From CAZQIC01 sp964593555 (GTDB lineage: Bacteria; Bacteroidota; Bacteroidia; JAFLBG01), in contig CAZQIC010000054.1 of assembly GCA_964593555.1 (NCBI GenBank), positions 1 through 29,132 of the forward strand: a stretch of DNA of 29,132 nucleotides. The letters run 5' to 3'. This document shows positions 16,460 through 25,813 of this stretch, in pieces. A model generated the notes under the pieces. The model saw only the letters and a list, made by a program, of their open reading frames with translations. It made no database searches and was not told the origin of the DNA. How positions within the stretch are numbered: position 1 is the stretch's first letter; each line of letters starts with the position of its first letter. The position numbers and the translations under genes were made by a program.

Positions 16460-16490
16460 TTTGAATTCACCCGCATATTCATTAACTTTA
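16460..16490 (+). promoter_or_regulatory. promoter of the thioredoxin-like gene
   Basis: TTTG (16460-16463), a 19-base spacer and TAACTTTA (16483-16490) match the Bacteroidota arrangement except for the last base. Transcription would start about 16495-16497, at or next to the ATG at 16497. Confidence 0.55.
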
Positions 16491-16496
16491 GTAATT

Positions 16497-17021
16497 ATGA
16501 AAAAACTCCTTGTAGTTTTCCTTATCACGTTATTAAACACCGGAACCAATTGCTTCGGACAAGCTAATCCACCGAAGAGCGATACCCTTGTTTGGTATAC
16601 AGATATTATGAAGGCCCAGGAAGTTTCCAAAGCAACAAACAAACCTATTTTTGCTTTTTTTACCGGGAGTGATTGGTGTGGATGGTGTAAAAAAATGCAA
16701 CGGGATGTTTTTGCAAAAAAAGAATTTCTTGCTTGGGCTCCCAAAAATGTAATATTGCTTGAATTGGATTTTCCAAGAGGAAAACAATTACCCCAGGAAA
16801 TAGTTCAACAAAATAACAGCCTGCAGCAAACATTCCAGGTTAAAGGCTTCCCAACTGTTTGGATGTTCTATTTGATTAGGGATGAAGCCAAACAAACATT
16901 CAATATATCTGCAATTGGTTCATTAGGTTATCCACAGGGAGCACAAGTTGGTAAGGAGGAAGCAAAATTTTTGAATGACGCCAATGATTTGATCTCTAAG
17001 TACGCTCTTCAGCCTCAGTAA
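16497..17021 (+). CDS. exported thioredoxin-like protein
   Basis: This 174-residue protein starts with a signal peptide (MKKLLVVFLITLLNTGTNCF). The thioredoxin fold is recognised from IFAFFTGSDWCGWCKKMQRDVF, with the WCGWCK active site at about residues 60-65, and VKGFPTVWMFY with the cis-proline. The two-cysteine motif suggests thiol-disulfide exchange outside the cytoplasm; homologues often have the CGWC form. An upstream ATG at 16461 extends the frame, but it lies in the promoter, so the signal-peptide ATG is preferred. It is a single-gene unit, convergent with the acyltransferase operon. Confidence 0.88.
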   Translation: MKKLLVVFLITLLNTGTNCFGQANPPKSDTLVWYTDIMKAQEVSKATNKPIFAFFTGSDWCGWCKKMQRDVFAKKEFLAWAPKNVILLELDFPRGKQLPQEIVQQNNSLQQTFQVKGFPTVWMFYLIRDEAKQTFNISAIGSLGYPQGAQVGKEEAKFLNDANDLISKYALQPQ

Positions 17022-17037
17022 GTTTTCTTAGATCAGC

Positions 17038-17970
17038 CTATTTTCCTTTACTCAGCTCATTTCCTATCCACGTCGAGAATATTGCAGCACCCTTATCATT
17101 CAAATGATCTGCATCACGCCATAATTTTTTATCTGTCAATTCGGTCCGGGGCATAACCAATACAGGTGCCAGTGAATTATAAAATTCCATTCCTTCTATC
17201 GGCACGGGTTGACTGCTATATGAAGGTATATACAAAAAGTAAACCTGAGAATTATTTGCTTTACAAAGATCAACAAGAGCTTTTATCCACGATTCAGGAT
17301 ATCCTATATTGAATTGCCTGATGGGATTTGAATCCGCACTTAAATTCACGGCTGGTTCAATCAATTTTTGTGGATCAGCAAAACCAGCATAACCCCGGTA
17401 ACCATATTCCGGAAATGTGTTTTCTTCCAGGGATCTCGTATTAAAAAAATCAGTTCTCAGTTGACTAAGCCGTGCAAGAAAAGCATCATAAATATTTACA
17501 AGTGCTTTTTGATTTTTAAAAGAAGCCGGATGGATGATATCTTCTGTTTGAGCATAATAGGAATAAACTGGATGGCTTGATATCCCAAAAGTTTCATTTA
17601 TTTCAATCACTATAGTTTTTACTTTTTTATGAGTAAATAGATCTTTCGCAATAATAAATTGCAATTCGTTTCCAAACCTGCAATAACCAAGATTAAGCGC
17701 CGTAATTGTTTTACCGGTTTTTTTTGTGATCAAATTTGAAATCAAAGTATCACGGATACCATTGATCGTGTGTGATGTACCAAGAAAAGCGATATCAATA
17801 GCTTTTTCATCTTTAATCATCCTATCATATATCCAACTGCCCCTGTTTTCGCAATCACCAGGAATACTTTTCCAGGCGTATTCCCTGTCAAGATCAGTTA
17901 ACAAAATATACACCACTGCAGCTGCCGGCAAAAGAATGAAAAGAAAAATACGAAAAATAATTTTTTGCAT
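17038..17970 (-). CDS. SGNH-like partner protein of the MBOAT acyltransferase
   Basis: The 310-residue protein has one N-terminal membrane anchor (IIFRIFLFILLPAAAVVYIL) and an extracytoplasmic domain. It shows AFLGTSHTINGI near residue 60, equivalent to the Gly-x-Ser of SGNH hydrolases, and near its end RDADHLNDKGAAIF, with Asp and His like the DxxH motif. AlgJ/AlgX-type proteins with this layout pass acetyl groups to polysaccharide. The frame extends to an ATG at 18006, but the ATG at 17970 lies one base after the MBOAT stop (TAATATG), so I chose it. I infer an acetyltransferase or esterase role; the polymer is not known. Confidence 0.72.
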   Translation of the reverse strand: MQKIIFRIFLFILLPAAAVVYILLTDLDREYAWKSIPGDCENRGSWIYDRMIKDEKAIDIAFLGTSHTINGIRDTLISNLITKKTGKTITALNLGYCRFGNELQFIIAKDLFTHKKVKTIVIEINETFGISSHPVYSYYAQTEDIIHPASFKNQKALVNIYDAFLARLSQLRTDFFNTRSLEENTFPEYGYRGYAGFADPQKLIEPAVNLSADSNPIRQFNIGYPESWIKALVDLCKANNSQVYFLYIPSYSSQPVPIEGMEFYNSLAPVLVMPRTELTDKKLWRDADHLNDKGAAIFSTWIGNELSKGK

Positions 17971-17971
17971 A

Positions 17972-19411
17972 TTAAAACTGAAAATAAATAAATGCAGGCG
18001 GCTCATGATACACTCCGTAAAACAGGAACGCTATCAGTAAAAAATAATATGCCGCGAGTCTGTATACTTTCGGAATAGTAAAGAACACAAAAAACTTATT
18101 TTTAAAGGCAAACCATTCCGCAATAAACATCAATGCCGTTAAAACAATTAATCCTGAAATAAATAATGATGAATAATTTTTATCACTAAGAAACAATTGA
18201 GCCCTGCTCATATCCAAATCCATTTCACCTATTGCGGCAAAACGATCAAGAGTAGTATGTATGTCGGGTGATCTAAAAAAAACATAACCGGCCAATACAA
18301 CTGCTACTACCAACAAGTGATTTAAAAAAGAAGGAAGCCTTTTCAATTTTAACTGGCGGTAAAAATTTTCTATCACCAACGCTAAGCCATGCCATACACC
18401 CCATATTATAAACGTCCAATTTGCTCCATGCCATAACCCACTTATAGAAAACGTTAAAAGCAAACCTATCACCACAGCCAGATTTCCCCAATCACGTTTA
18501 GCAATTACAAAAGGCATATATAAATAATCATTCAACCAATTAGATAATGAAATATGCCACCGCCGCCAATAATCTCTCATTGAGGACGCAAAATAAGGAT
18601 ACCTGAAATTATACATCAAATCAAATCCTAATAAGTGGGCGGAACCTTTTGCTATATCCGAGTAACCCGAAAAGTCACCATAAACTTGTATGGCAAAAGC
18701 AATTGTTCCCAATATTACACCTGCAGCATTTGGATTTGCATCAGCTGAAAAAACCGAATTAGCAAACGGCGCCATATTATCTGCTATGACACACTTTTTG
18801 AAATACCCCCATAACATCAATCGTAAACCTGCAATGATCTGTTCATAAGAGATTTTTTTCAGAGAACCAAACTGAGGCATCAAATGCCCTGCGCTTTCAA
18901 TAGGACCAGCGACCAACTGCGGAAAAAAACTTATATATGCCATATAAGTATGGACATTGGGCGCAGGTTTTATTTTATTGCGATAAACATCGATGGTGTA
19001 ACTCAATGCCTGGAAAGTATAAAAACTTAATCCTATGGGCAGAATAACAGAAAGTGTAAAAAAATCTGCACGCAGACCAAATGCCCCAAGCAAGACAATA
19101 AATGAATCGGCAAAAAAGTTATAATACTTAAAGAAAAATAAAACTCCAAGGTTACAAACTAGCGAAGTACTCAATAAAATTTTCTTTTTTCGTTGAGAGG
19201 CCGCCTTTTCAATTCCATGACTTACATAATAATCTATCATGGCAGTTGAAATCAATAAAAATAAGAACCGGATATCCCACCATCCGTAAAAAACAAAACC
19301 TGCACAGATAAGAAAAATATTTCGTTTGCGAACAGAATTACATATCCATGACCAATAGATAAAAAACACTATTGGCAAAAATATTACAAACGTAATGGAG
19401 TTAAAAAGCAT
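17972..19411 (-). CDS. MBOAT family O-acyltransferase (AlgI-like)
   Basis: This 479-residue membrane protein has about ten hydrophobic segments. The family signature is present: SSMRDYWRRWHISLSNWLNDYLYMP (near 275-300) and SGLWHGANWTFIIWGVWHG, the latter with the invariant His. MBOAT proteins of the AlgI/DltB group move acetyl groups across the inner membrane for O-acetylation of exopolysaccharide or cell-wall polymer. Its partner is the adjacent SGNH-like gene, one base downstream, forming an operon. No polysaccharide synthase is seen in the window, so the polymer must be made elsewhere. Confidence 0.93.
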   Translation of the reverse strand: MLFNSITFVIFLPIVFFIYWSWICNSVRKRNIFLICAGFVFYGWWDIRFLFLLISTAMIDYYVSHGIEKAASQRKKKILLSTSLVCNLGVLFFFKYYNFFADSFIVLLGAFGLRADFFTLSVILPIGLSFYTFQALSYTIDVYRNKIKPAPNVHTYMAYISFFPQLVAGPIESAGHLMPQFGSLKKISYEQIIAGLRLMLWGYFKKCVIADNMAPFANSVFSADANPNAAGVILGTIAFAIQVYGDFSGYSDIAKGSAHLLGFDLMYNFRYPYFASSMRDYWRRWHISLSNWLNDYLYMPFVIAKRDWGNLAVVIGLLLTFSISGLWHGANWTFIIWGVWHGLALVIENFYRQLKLKRLPSFLNHLLVVAVVLAGYVFFRSPDIHTTLDRFAAIGEMDLDMSRAQLFLSDKNYSSLFISGLIVLTALMFIAEWFAFKNKFFVFFTIPKVYRLAAYYFLLIAFLFYGVYHEPPAFIYFQF

Positions 19412-19478
19412 TTTCTATTTTATCATCCTTTATGGCTCAAAGAATAAATAAAAGTAGAAATTAAAAATGAAACGCTTA

Positions 19479-22400
19479 TTACCTTATCAGACTGATGTTA
19501 CCACTCTTCTGAATAACTTCATCGTCGATAGAGAATATAAAAAGGCTATACGTAAAAACATCAGTTCCCATTAATTTGTTTCTGAATTCACCATTCCATG
19601 TATCACTTAAGTTGTTTGTCTCAAAAACTTTTTCACCCCAGCGATTAAAAACTGAAAACTGAAATTTCTTTACACAATCTTCACTCGAATAAATTTCCAA
19701 CACATCATTCTGACCATCACCATTTGGTGAAAAAGCATTGGGAACTTTAACGTCGCCGCATAGCACATCGATATCAATTCTAACTGTATCTAAATCAGTA
19801 CATCCATTGACATCTGTCACAATAAGTGTGTACAACGTACTTTGTGTTGGAGAAACAATAGGAGACGAACAGGTATTGCAACTGACTCCATCTGAAGGCA
19901 GCCAATTGTACACACCCCCACCCGAGCCATTTAGTGATATGGTTTGTCCCTGGTGAATAGACATATTTTGTCCGGCATCTGCAATTGGTCCGGATAAAAT
20001 TCCAACATTAAAAATCGATGTTTGAGTACACCCATTAAGATCAGTAACAGTAAGTAAATAATTTCCATTACTCAAATTACTTACTCCGGAAGTTGTAAAA
20101 GCATTACTCCAGGAATAAGAATATCCTACAGTCCCTCCATTAACAATCGTGTTCACACTTCCAGTACCACGACCACACGTGTCTTCTTTAACAGAACCCA
20201 AAATAACAATGGGCAAAGCCTGGGTAATGGAAATCGTTTGAGTATTGATACAGTTATGACTATCCCGCACTAGCAATGTATACGTTCCCGCCGAAAGAGA
20301 AGAAGCAGAGTTTTGATTCCCTCCTGAAGCAGACCAATTATAATTATAAGGGCCAGTACCCCCATTTACTGAAAATGTTGCAACACCATTATTTCCGCCG
20401 TAACAGCTTACCGAAGATGTGGAAACAAGAGAAGAGGTTAAAACTGCAGGATCAGTGATCAATACAGTTGATGTTGAAATACATCCCTTAGTATCTGTGA
20501 CAGTGCAGGTATATAAACCAGCGCTAAGATTAGAACCCACCTGATTAGTTTGACCATTGTTCCATGAATAAGTAAAAGGGGCTGTACCATTATTACCCGC
20601 AGCTGTTGCAGATCCATTTGCATCACCATTACATAAAGGATTTGCCAGCAAATTTATTCCTGATGTAAGTGCCAGCGGCTGAGTAACAGAAACCGTTTGT
20701 GTAGAAGTACATCCGGCCATATCAGTTATTGTGCAGGTATAATTTGCAGGCATTAATCCGCTCACTGAAGACGCTGTATTCCCGGTGTTCCATAAATACG
20801 AATACGGAAATGCCCCTGCATTCCCAGTAACCGATGCAATTCCATTGTTTAAACCGAAACAGGTAACATTGGTTACACTATTTGTTGATGATAAATTATT
20901 AACATTGATATACGTATTTTTAGTAACAGAATCTGCACCACAAGGTGTGATCACTTTAAGTTTTACAGAATAATTTCCTCCCGTGTTATAAAAAATACCG
21001 TTTGGATTTCGCAGAGATGATGTTGCGGTTACAGCACCGGTAAATGTCCACTGCCATTCAGTATTTAACGAATCACATGACAAAAGCAAACCTGAAAAAT
21101 CAACTGATCCATTAGTGCAAATACTAGTTTGGTTTGCAGAAAAATCCAAAACAATATCGCTTAAGCCACACGTATTTATACAAAGAGAAGAAAAAGCAGC
21201 ATCAGGTCCCGACCCGCTAAAAGCTGTTTGAAATGAACCGGGCGTTGTGGGATAATTAGAATATACATTAGTTGTTAGGAATATGCTGCTTCGCGAAGCC
21301 GCAGTGCTATTGGATCCAGATGTTTCGTCATGCCCATCACCACCGACATAACCCGAACACATCAATTTACAATCACTGTCAAATCGTGCAATAAAATTAT
21401 TTTCATCCACTTGAGCCGCTGTCTGAAAACCACAGGAAGTAGCAGGCATATCACTGCTATAAGTATCGCCGCCAACAACAATATTATTATAAGGATCAAC
21501 TGCAATCCCTGTTGCTTCTTCAATATCGCTCCCGCCAAACAAACCACCCCATACCTGCTGACCGGAGTTATTAATTTTAGCAAGGAAAATATCATAACTA
21601 GATGTGTTAAGTGATGGCTGATAAACCCCCGGTGTAGTAGGAAAAGTAGCATCGTTTGTACTACCATTGATTACTACATTCCCAGCAGCATCGGCATCAA
21701 TACTTGATGCAGTAGTTATATAACCACTGCTTCCTCCTGTTCCGGAATAATGTGTGGTCCATGAAAAATTTCCTGAACCACTGAACTTTGCAATAAAAGG
21801 TTCGTCAAGCCCGCTGCCGGAATAAACAGATTGAAAAACACCGACACTTGCGGGAAGATCTGTTGAATTAGAATTACCGACAATATAAATCGTATTCCCG
21901 GGCCCTACTGCAATACATGTAGAATAATCTTCAGCGGATCCGCCAAAAAAAGTTGACCATGACATTAAACCTGCGGAAGTAAATTTTGTAATGCATGCAT
22001 TCTTTGTATCTCCCAAAGCAAAGGACGTTTGATACGCACTTCCGGTTACCGGAAAATTAGTTGACTCAGTGACGCTTGAAATTATAATATCATTTGCACC
22101 ATCAGTATCAACAGAAACCATACCATCACCGATCCCCATTCCAGACGATGTCCCGTCAGATTGTGAACCACCAAGATAAGTTGCCCAGGACAAACCTCCT
22201 GCAGTATTAAATTTGGCCGCAAAAATATCAGCACCACCTTTGCGAGCTGTTTGAAATGCACCTATAGTTACCGGTAAATTATTTGCGTTGGTAACTCCAA
22301 CAATTATCGGATCGTTATTCCCATCGGCAACTACATCATACGCCAGGTTAGCACCTGACCCACCAAAATATGTTGCCCATTGCCTGTTACCTGTTCCATC

Positions 22401-23414
22401 AAATTTCACGAGAAATGATTCAAACCAACCATTTGTAAAAGTTTGAAAAGCGCCTGAGGTTACTGGAAAACTTGTTGATGCAGTTGATCCTGCGAAATAG
22501 GCATTTCCCAAATTATCTGTACATACAGCAACCCCATAATCAAATCCCATTACTCCAAATCCACTGCCTCCATAGTATGTAACCCATGGGTCAATGATCA
22601 ATGAAAAATTATGATTGTATGACTGTAATATCTCGAAACCTGTAACCAACTTTTGTTGTGCTTCTCCACCTTCATTATTTTTGATAATAATATATCTTGC
22701 TGCGATATCAATTATTTTCCCGTTTATATTTTGATACACCTTTGGCATGCGATCTTCTGCATCACCAATTGAAGTTTTTATGATCAGGTGCCCCTTGCTA
22801 CTAATTTCTATTCCATCTGCACCTTTGTATTCTAATTTTATATCACTAACATTTCCACCGGGCTCAATCACAAATTCATATTTAGGCATATCGGAGCTTC
22901 CATCATAAACTACATTAATATTATTGTAAATATTTTTATAGGTAACTGTTTCAAATGATCGTACACCATTTATTCCTTCCGTATTTCCATTTGCGAAATA
23001 ATTAGTATTCCCGGTTTTTTGCCGGGAAGGAACAACAACGAAATTATTATTAGGCTTAATAAAATCAATATCAACACGGTGTAATTTTATTTCAGACAAA
23101 GCGTTGTCCGTTGATTTATATTTCTCTTTCCCCTGTTCTAAATTATTTTCTACCTCATTTGTTTTGCTGAAAACATAACTCCAGCCTTGCTTGCGTAAAA
23201 AAACGCCAATGCCATTTTTATAATTAGCATTAAATAAAATATCGGTTCTGGGTTGGCTGCTTAAATCATTTAATTGTCCTTTATTTTCAACAAAGGCGGA
23301 TGAAAATAAATTTTCAGAATTGGATTTGTTGGCAAGACTTTGTGGGATATTTAAACAGAAATTAAAAGAGAGAAAAAAAACTAATATCCTGAACATATTC
23401 TGTCTTGTTATCAT
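19479..23414 (-). CDS. large T9SS type B protein with SBBP propeller and SprB repeats
   Basis: The 1311-residue secreted protein has a signal peptide, with a second Met at 23396 as alternative start. Residues about 36-270 form the domain that opens with FVENKGQ and often precedes SBBP repeats. From about 275 to 745 are seven repeat units, each starting near W-T-Y-x-GGS and ending with 'FxAKF'-like strands, so a seven-bladed propeller is plausible. A PKD domain follows (about 750-845; EWQWTF). Residues about 846-1145 hold four SprB-type repeats of about 75 residues (VTCFGLNNG, PLCNGDANG, VSCYGGNNG, DTCGRGTG). The C terminus, NAFSPNGDGQNDVLE then FNRWGEKVFE, is the CHU_C sorting domain. It should be a surface adhesin or gliding-related protein. 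Confidence 0.93.
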   Translation of the reverse strand: MITRQNMFRILVFFLSFNFCLNIPQSLANKSNSENLFSSAFVENKGQLNDLSSQPRTDILFNANYKNGIGVFLRKQGWSYVFSKTNEVENNLEQGKEKYKSTDNALSEIKLHRVDIDFIKPNNNFVVVPSRQKTGNTNYFANGNTEGINGVRSFETVTYKNIYNNINVVYDGSSDMPKYEFVIEPGGNVSDIKLEYKGADGIEISSKGHLIIKTSIGDAEDRMPKVYQNINGKIIDIAARYIIIKNNEGGEAQQKLVTGFEILQSYNHNFSLIIDPWVTYYGGSGFGVMGFDYGVAVCTDNLGNAYFAGSTASTSFPVTSGAFQTFTNGWFESFLVKFDGTGNRQWATYFGGSGANLAYDVVADGNNDPIIVGVTNANNLPVTIGAFQTARKGGADIFAAKFNTAGGLSWATYLGGSQSDGTSSGMGIGDGMVSVDTDGANDIIISSVTESTNFPVTGSAYQTSFALGDTKNACITKFTSAGLMSWSTFFGGSAEDYSTCIAVGPGNTIYIVGNSNSTDLPASVGVFQSVYSGSGLDEPFIAKFSGSGNFSWTTHYSGTGGSSGYITTASSIDADAAGNVVINGSTNDATFPTTPGVYQPSLNTSSYDIFLAKINNSGQQVWGGLFGGSDIEEATGIAVDPYNNIVVGGDTYSSDMPATSCGFQTAAQVDENNFIARFDSDCKLMCSGYVGGDGHDETSGSNSTAASRSSIFLTTNVYSNYPTTPGSFQTAFSGSGPDAAFSSLCINTCGLSDIVLDFSANQTSICTNGSVDFSGLLLSCDSLNTEWQWTFTGAVTATSSLRNPNGIFYNTGGNYSVKLKVITPCGADSVTKNTYINVNNLSSTNSVTNVTCFGLNNGIASVTGNAGAFPYSYLWNTGNTASSVSGLMPANYTCTITDMAGCTSTQTVSVTQPLALTSGINLLANPLCNGDANGSATAAGNNGTAPFTYSWNNGQTNQVGSNLSAGLYTCTVTDTKGCISTSTVLITDPAVLTSSLVSTSSVSCYGGNNGVATFSVNGGTGPYNYNWSASGGNQNSASSLSAGTYTLLVRDSHNCINTQTISITQALPIVILGSVKEDTCGRGTGSVNTIVNGGTVGYSYSWSNAFTTSGVSNLSNGNYLLTVTDLNGCTQTSIFNVGILSGPIADAGQNMSIHQGQTISLNGSGGGVYNWLPSDGVSCNTCSSPIVSPTQSTLYTLIVTDVNGCTDLDTVRIDIDVLCGDVKVPNAFSPNGDGQNDVLEIYSSEDCVKKFQFSVFNRWGEKVFETNNLSDTWNGEFRNKLMGTDVFTYSLFIFSIDDEVIQKSGNISLIR

Positions 23415-23575
23415 AACAAGTAATATTGGTTATATTAATTAAGCTCCGAACACAGTTTATTTATACCGAAAAAGAACAGCATTACACCTATTCACTATCA
23501 TAATTTAAAATCACAAATATTTGATTATCAATAATTTAATAAAAACATTAATTGCATTCGTTTTGGCGCTACACT

Positions 23576-24607
23576 CTATTGGCCTTGTAGAGATTTAGCG
23601 CTTTTGAGAGCAGGCTCAAATTGTGGGTCCATTTGCAGTGCTAGGGAATAATTCTCCATCGCTTGTTTCTTATTGTTCATTGCCTGGTACGCTGTTCCCT
23701 TTGCAAAATACGCTTCCACATATTTCGGATCAATATTTATTGCCCTGTCAAAATATGCAATAGCACTTTGATACTTTTTATTTATTAATTCGATCGCACC
23801 TAAATTGTAATAAGCATCCTTAAAAGTGGAATCCAAACCCAAAAGCGTATTATAAGTTTGTATAGCGTTGTTCCAATCACCTATATCCTGAAAAAACTTC
23901 CCTTTACAATAATGTGCTTCCGTGCTGTGTGGCTGCAATTTTAAAGCATTGTCATAATAATCAATCGCGAGTTTATTTTTTTTATCGGCATACAGCACAC
24001 CAATCTCCATATAGGCTGCGTAATAATTCTGATCCTGCTCAACTGCAGTTTGCATGCTGGATATAGCTTTGTTAGTATCTCCCGTTTCTAAAAAATTCAT
24101 CCCCTTCATAAAGTATGCTTTCGCATTGTACTGATCCAGCTTAAGCACTTCATCAAGATATTTCAATGATTCATCATAACTTCTTACTAAGAAAAGAAGT
24201 TCAGCCAACTTCATTAAGGCCTTTTTATTTTCCGGATCAATGGCAAGGCTTTTTTCAAGCGCCTCTTTGGTTCCTCGAGTTTTATTGGTGGCAAGATATA
24301 TATCTGCCAGTGTTATATATTGATTCGCATTAGTACTATCCAGCTTAATTGCTCTCTGAACATCGGCAATTGCTTCATCGTACATTTTGTGTTTAAAATA
24401 TGCCGCACCCCGCTCATGGTATAATGAAGCGTTATTTGGATCATCAAGAATTTTCTTGTTCAGCTCACGAACATCCTGGGGCGATAAGGTATCAGCCGCG
24501 ATTGCATCAGACTCCGCAGAATTGTTTCCGCACGAACTAACGAGAAGTGTTACAATAACAAAAGAGATGATCGAAAAATATTTAAACATGGTGGAATAGA
24601 ATTTCAT
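23576..24607 (-). CDS. TPR-repeat lipoprotein
   Basis: The product begins with a lipoprotein signal: a hydrophobic stretch ending LLVSSC, so Cys is acylated and the protein anchored to a membrane. The rest holds about eight tetratricopeptide repeats, seen as recurrent 34-residue units such as ASLYHERGAAYFKHKMYDEAI, NAKAYFMKGMNFLETGDTNKAI and VEAYFAKGTAYQAMNNKKQAM. TPR proteins make protein-protein scaffolds; the partner is unknown. The frame extends to 24628, but that ATG lies inside the recA terminator and upstream of the likely transcription start, so I use the ATG at 24607; 24586 is another possibility. Confidence 0.87.
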   Translation of the reverse strand: MKFYSTMFKYFSIISFVIVTLLVSSCGNNSAESDAIAADTLSPQDVRELNKKILDDPNNASLYHERGAAYFKHKMYDEAIADVQRAIKLDSTNANQYITLADIYLATNKTRGTKEALEKSLAIDPENKKALMKLAELLFLVRSYDESLKYLDEVLKLDQYNAKAYFMKGMNFLETGDTNKAISSMQTAVEQDQNYYAAYMEIGVLYADKKNKLAIDYYDNALKLQPHSTEAHYCKGKFFQDIGDWNNAIQTYNTLLGLDSTFKDAYYNLGAIELINKKYQSAIAYFDRAINIDPKYVEAYFAKGTAYQAMNNKKQAMENYSLALQMDPQFEPALKSAKSLQGQ

Positions 24608-24618
24608 TAAAATAAAAA

Positions 24619-24655
24619 CTCCCTGCAAAGATAAAATTAAAGTCTTTGCAGGGAG
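24619..24655 (-). terminator. recA terminator with an embedded promoter element
   Basis: CTCCCTGCAAAGA (24619-24631) and TCTTTGCAGGGAG (24643-24655) form a perfect 13-base stem with an 11-base loop, followed on the minus strand by TTTTTATT. It ends recA. The second arm on the minus strand also contains TATCTTTG, a -7 element (24633-24626). Confidence 0.85.
24626..24633 (-). promoter_or_regulatory. -7 element for the TPR gene
   Basis: TATCTTTG on the minus strand matches TAnnTTTG and would start transcription near 24619-24620, about 12 bases before the ATG at 24607. A -33 TTG at the right distance is not seen. Confidence 0.45.
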
Positions 24656-24675
24656 CGTTTTACAAATGAAATTAC

Positions 24676-25740
24676 TTATTCCACAACCGGCTCAGGAACA
24701 CCCTGTGATAAGGCCACCCTGATCTTAGCTTCTATTTCTTCCGCTAAATCAGGATTATCAAGGAATAGCGTTTTCACAGCATCTCTGCCTTGTCCAAGTT
24801 TAGTATCCTCATAACTGAACCATGATCCACTTTTCTTAATGATATTTAATTCAACACCCATATCAATTACCTCTCCTATCTTAGAAATTCCTTCTCCAAA
24901 AATAATATCAAACTCTGCCATCCTGAAAGGAGGAGCAACTTTATTTTTCACCACTTTAACACGTGCACGGTTACCAACTGCAACATCACCTTCTTTGATC
25001 TGGCCTATTCTTCTTATATCCAAACGAACAGAAGCATAGAATTTAAGTGCATTACCACCGGTAGTAGTTTCAGGGTTACCGAACATAACACCAATTTTTT
25101 CGCGAAGCTGATTAATAAAGATACAACAACAACCCGTTTTGCTAATTGTACCTGTTAGTTTTCTCAATGCTTGCGACATTAAACGTGCATGCAATCCCAT
25201 TTTTGAATCACCCATTTCTCCTTCGATCTCGCTCTTAGGAGTTAAGGCAGCCACGGAGTCGATCACGATAATATCAATTGCGCCTGAGCGAATTAAATTT
25301 TCAGCAATTTCCAAACCCTGCTCACCATTATCAGGTTGAGATATCAAAAGATTTTCAATATCCACTCCTAATTTTTGTGCATAGAAACGATCAAAAGCAT
25401 GTTCCGCATCAATGATAGCAGCAATGCCACCCGATCTTTGCACGCTCGCAATTGCATGTATAGCCAATGTTGTTTTACCAGATGATTCCGGTCCATATAT
25501 TTCAATCACCCTGCCTTTAGGAAAACCTCCAATACCAAGAGCAACATCAAGTCCAAGAGAACCAGTAGAAATAACTTCAGTTGTACTTTCAGGTGCATCA
25601 CCCATTTTCATGATCGCTCCCTTACCATACGTTTTTTCTAATTTATCCATGGTAAGTTGAAGCGCTTTCAACTTTTCTTTATTCACTTCTTTTTTGTTTG
25701 ATTCTGCAACTTCTTTGGCAGCTTTGGTTTCTTTGCTCAT
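24676..25740 (-). CDS. recA: recombinase RecA
   Basis: RecA polymerises on single-stranded DNA, carries out strand exchange and triggers self-cleavage of LexA-type repressors. The 354-residue length is normal. Visible motifs are the Walker A GPESSGKTT, IDAEHAFD, IIVIDSVAALTPKSEIEGEMGD (Walker B), the loop region IFINQLREKIGVMFGNPETTTGG, and KVVKNKVAPPFRMAEFDI. The N-terminal 30 residues are Lys/Glu-rich, ahead of LQLTMDKLEKTYGKGAIMKMGD. Termination is by the hairpin at 24619-24655. It is on the same strand as the peroxiredoxin, with 73 bases between. No TAnnTTTG element is visible in that gap; one ATTCT is present. Confidence 0.98.
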   Translation of the reverse strand: MSKETKAAKEVAESNKKEVNKEKLKALQLTMDKLEKTYGKGAIMKMGDAPESTTEVISTGSLGLDVALGIGGFPKGRVIEIYGPESSGKTTLAIHAIASVQRSGGIAAIIDAEHAFDRFYAQKLGVDIENLLISQPDNGEQGLEIAENLIRSGAIDIIVIDSVAALTPKSEIEGEMGDSKMGLHARLMSQALRKLTGTISKTGCCCIFINQLREKIGVMFGNPETTTGGNALKFYASVRLDIRRIGQIKEGDVAVGNRARVKVVKNKVAPPFRMAEFDIIFGEGISKIGEVIDMGVELNIIKKSGSWFSYEDTKLGQGRDAVKTLFLDNPDLAEEIEAKIRVALSQGVPEPVVE

Positions 25741-25813
25741 GATTTTTCGTTTTTCTGTTTGTATTATTTAGCTAGTATTTATTTATATTCTCTTTTATTA
25801 TTTTTTGAAACCT

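Noticed and set aside
21362..21667. A 101-codon frame within the propeller gene on the same strand
   Set aside because: It lies in another frame of a repetitive low-complexity coding region, and its translation is hydrophobic noise.
25741..25813. A TAGAAT-type operator before recA
   Set aside because: Only one ATTCT is present, which is expected by chance in such AT-rich sequence.
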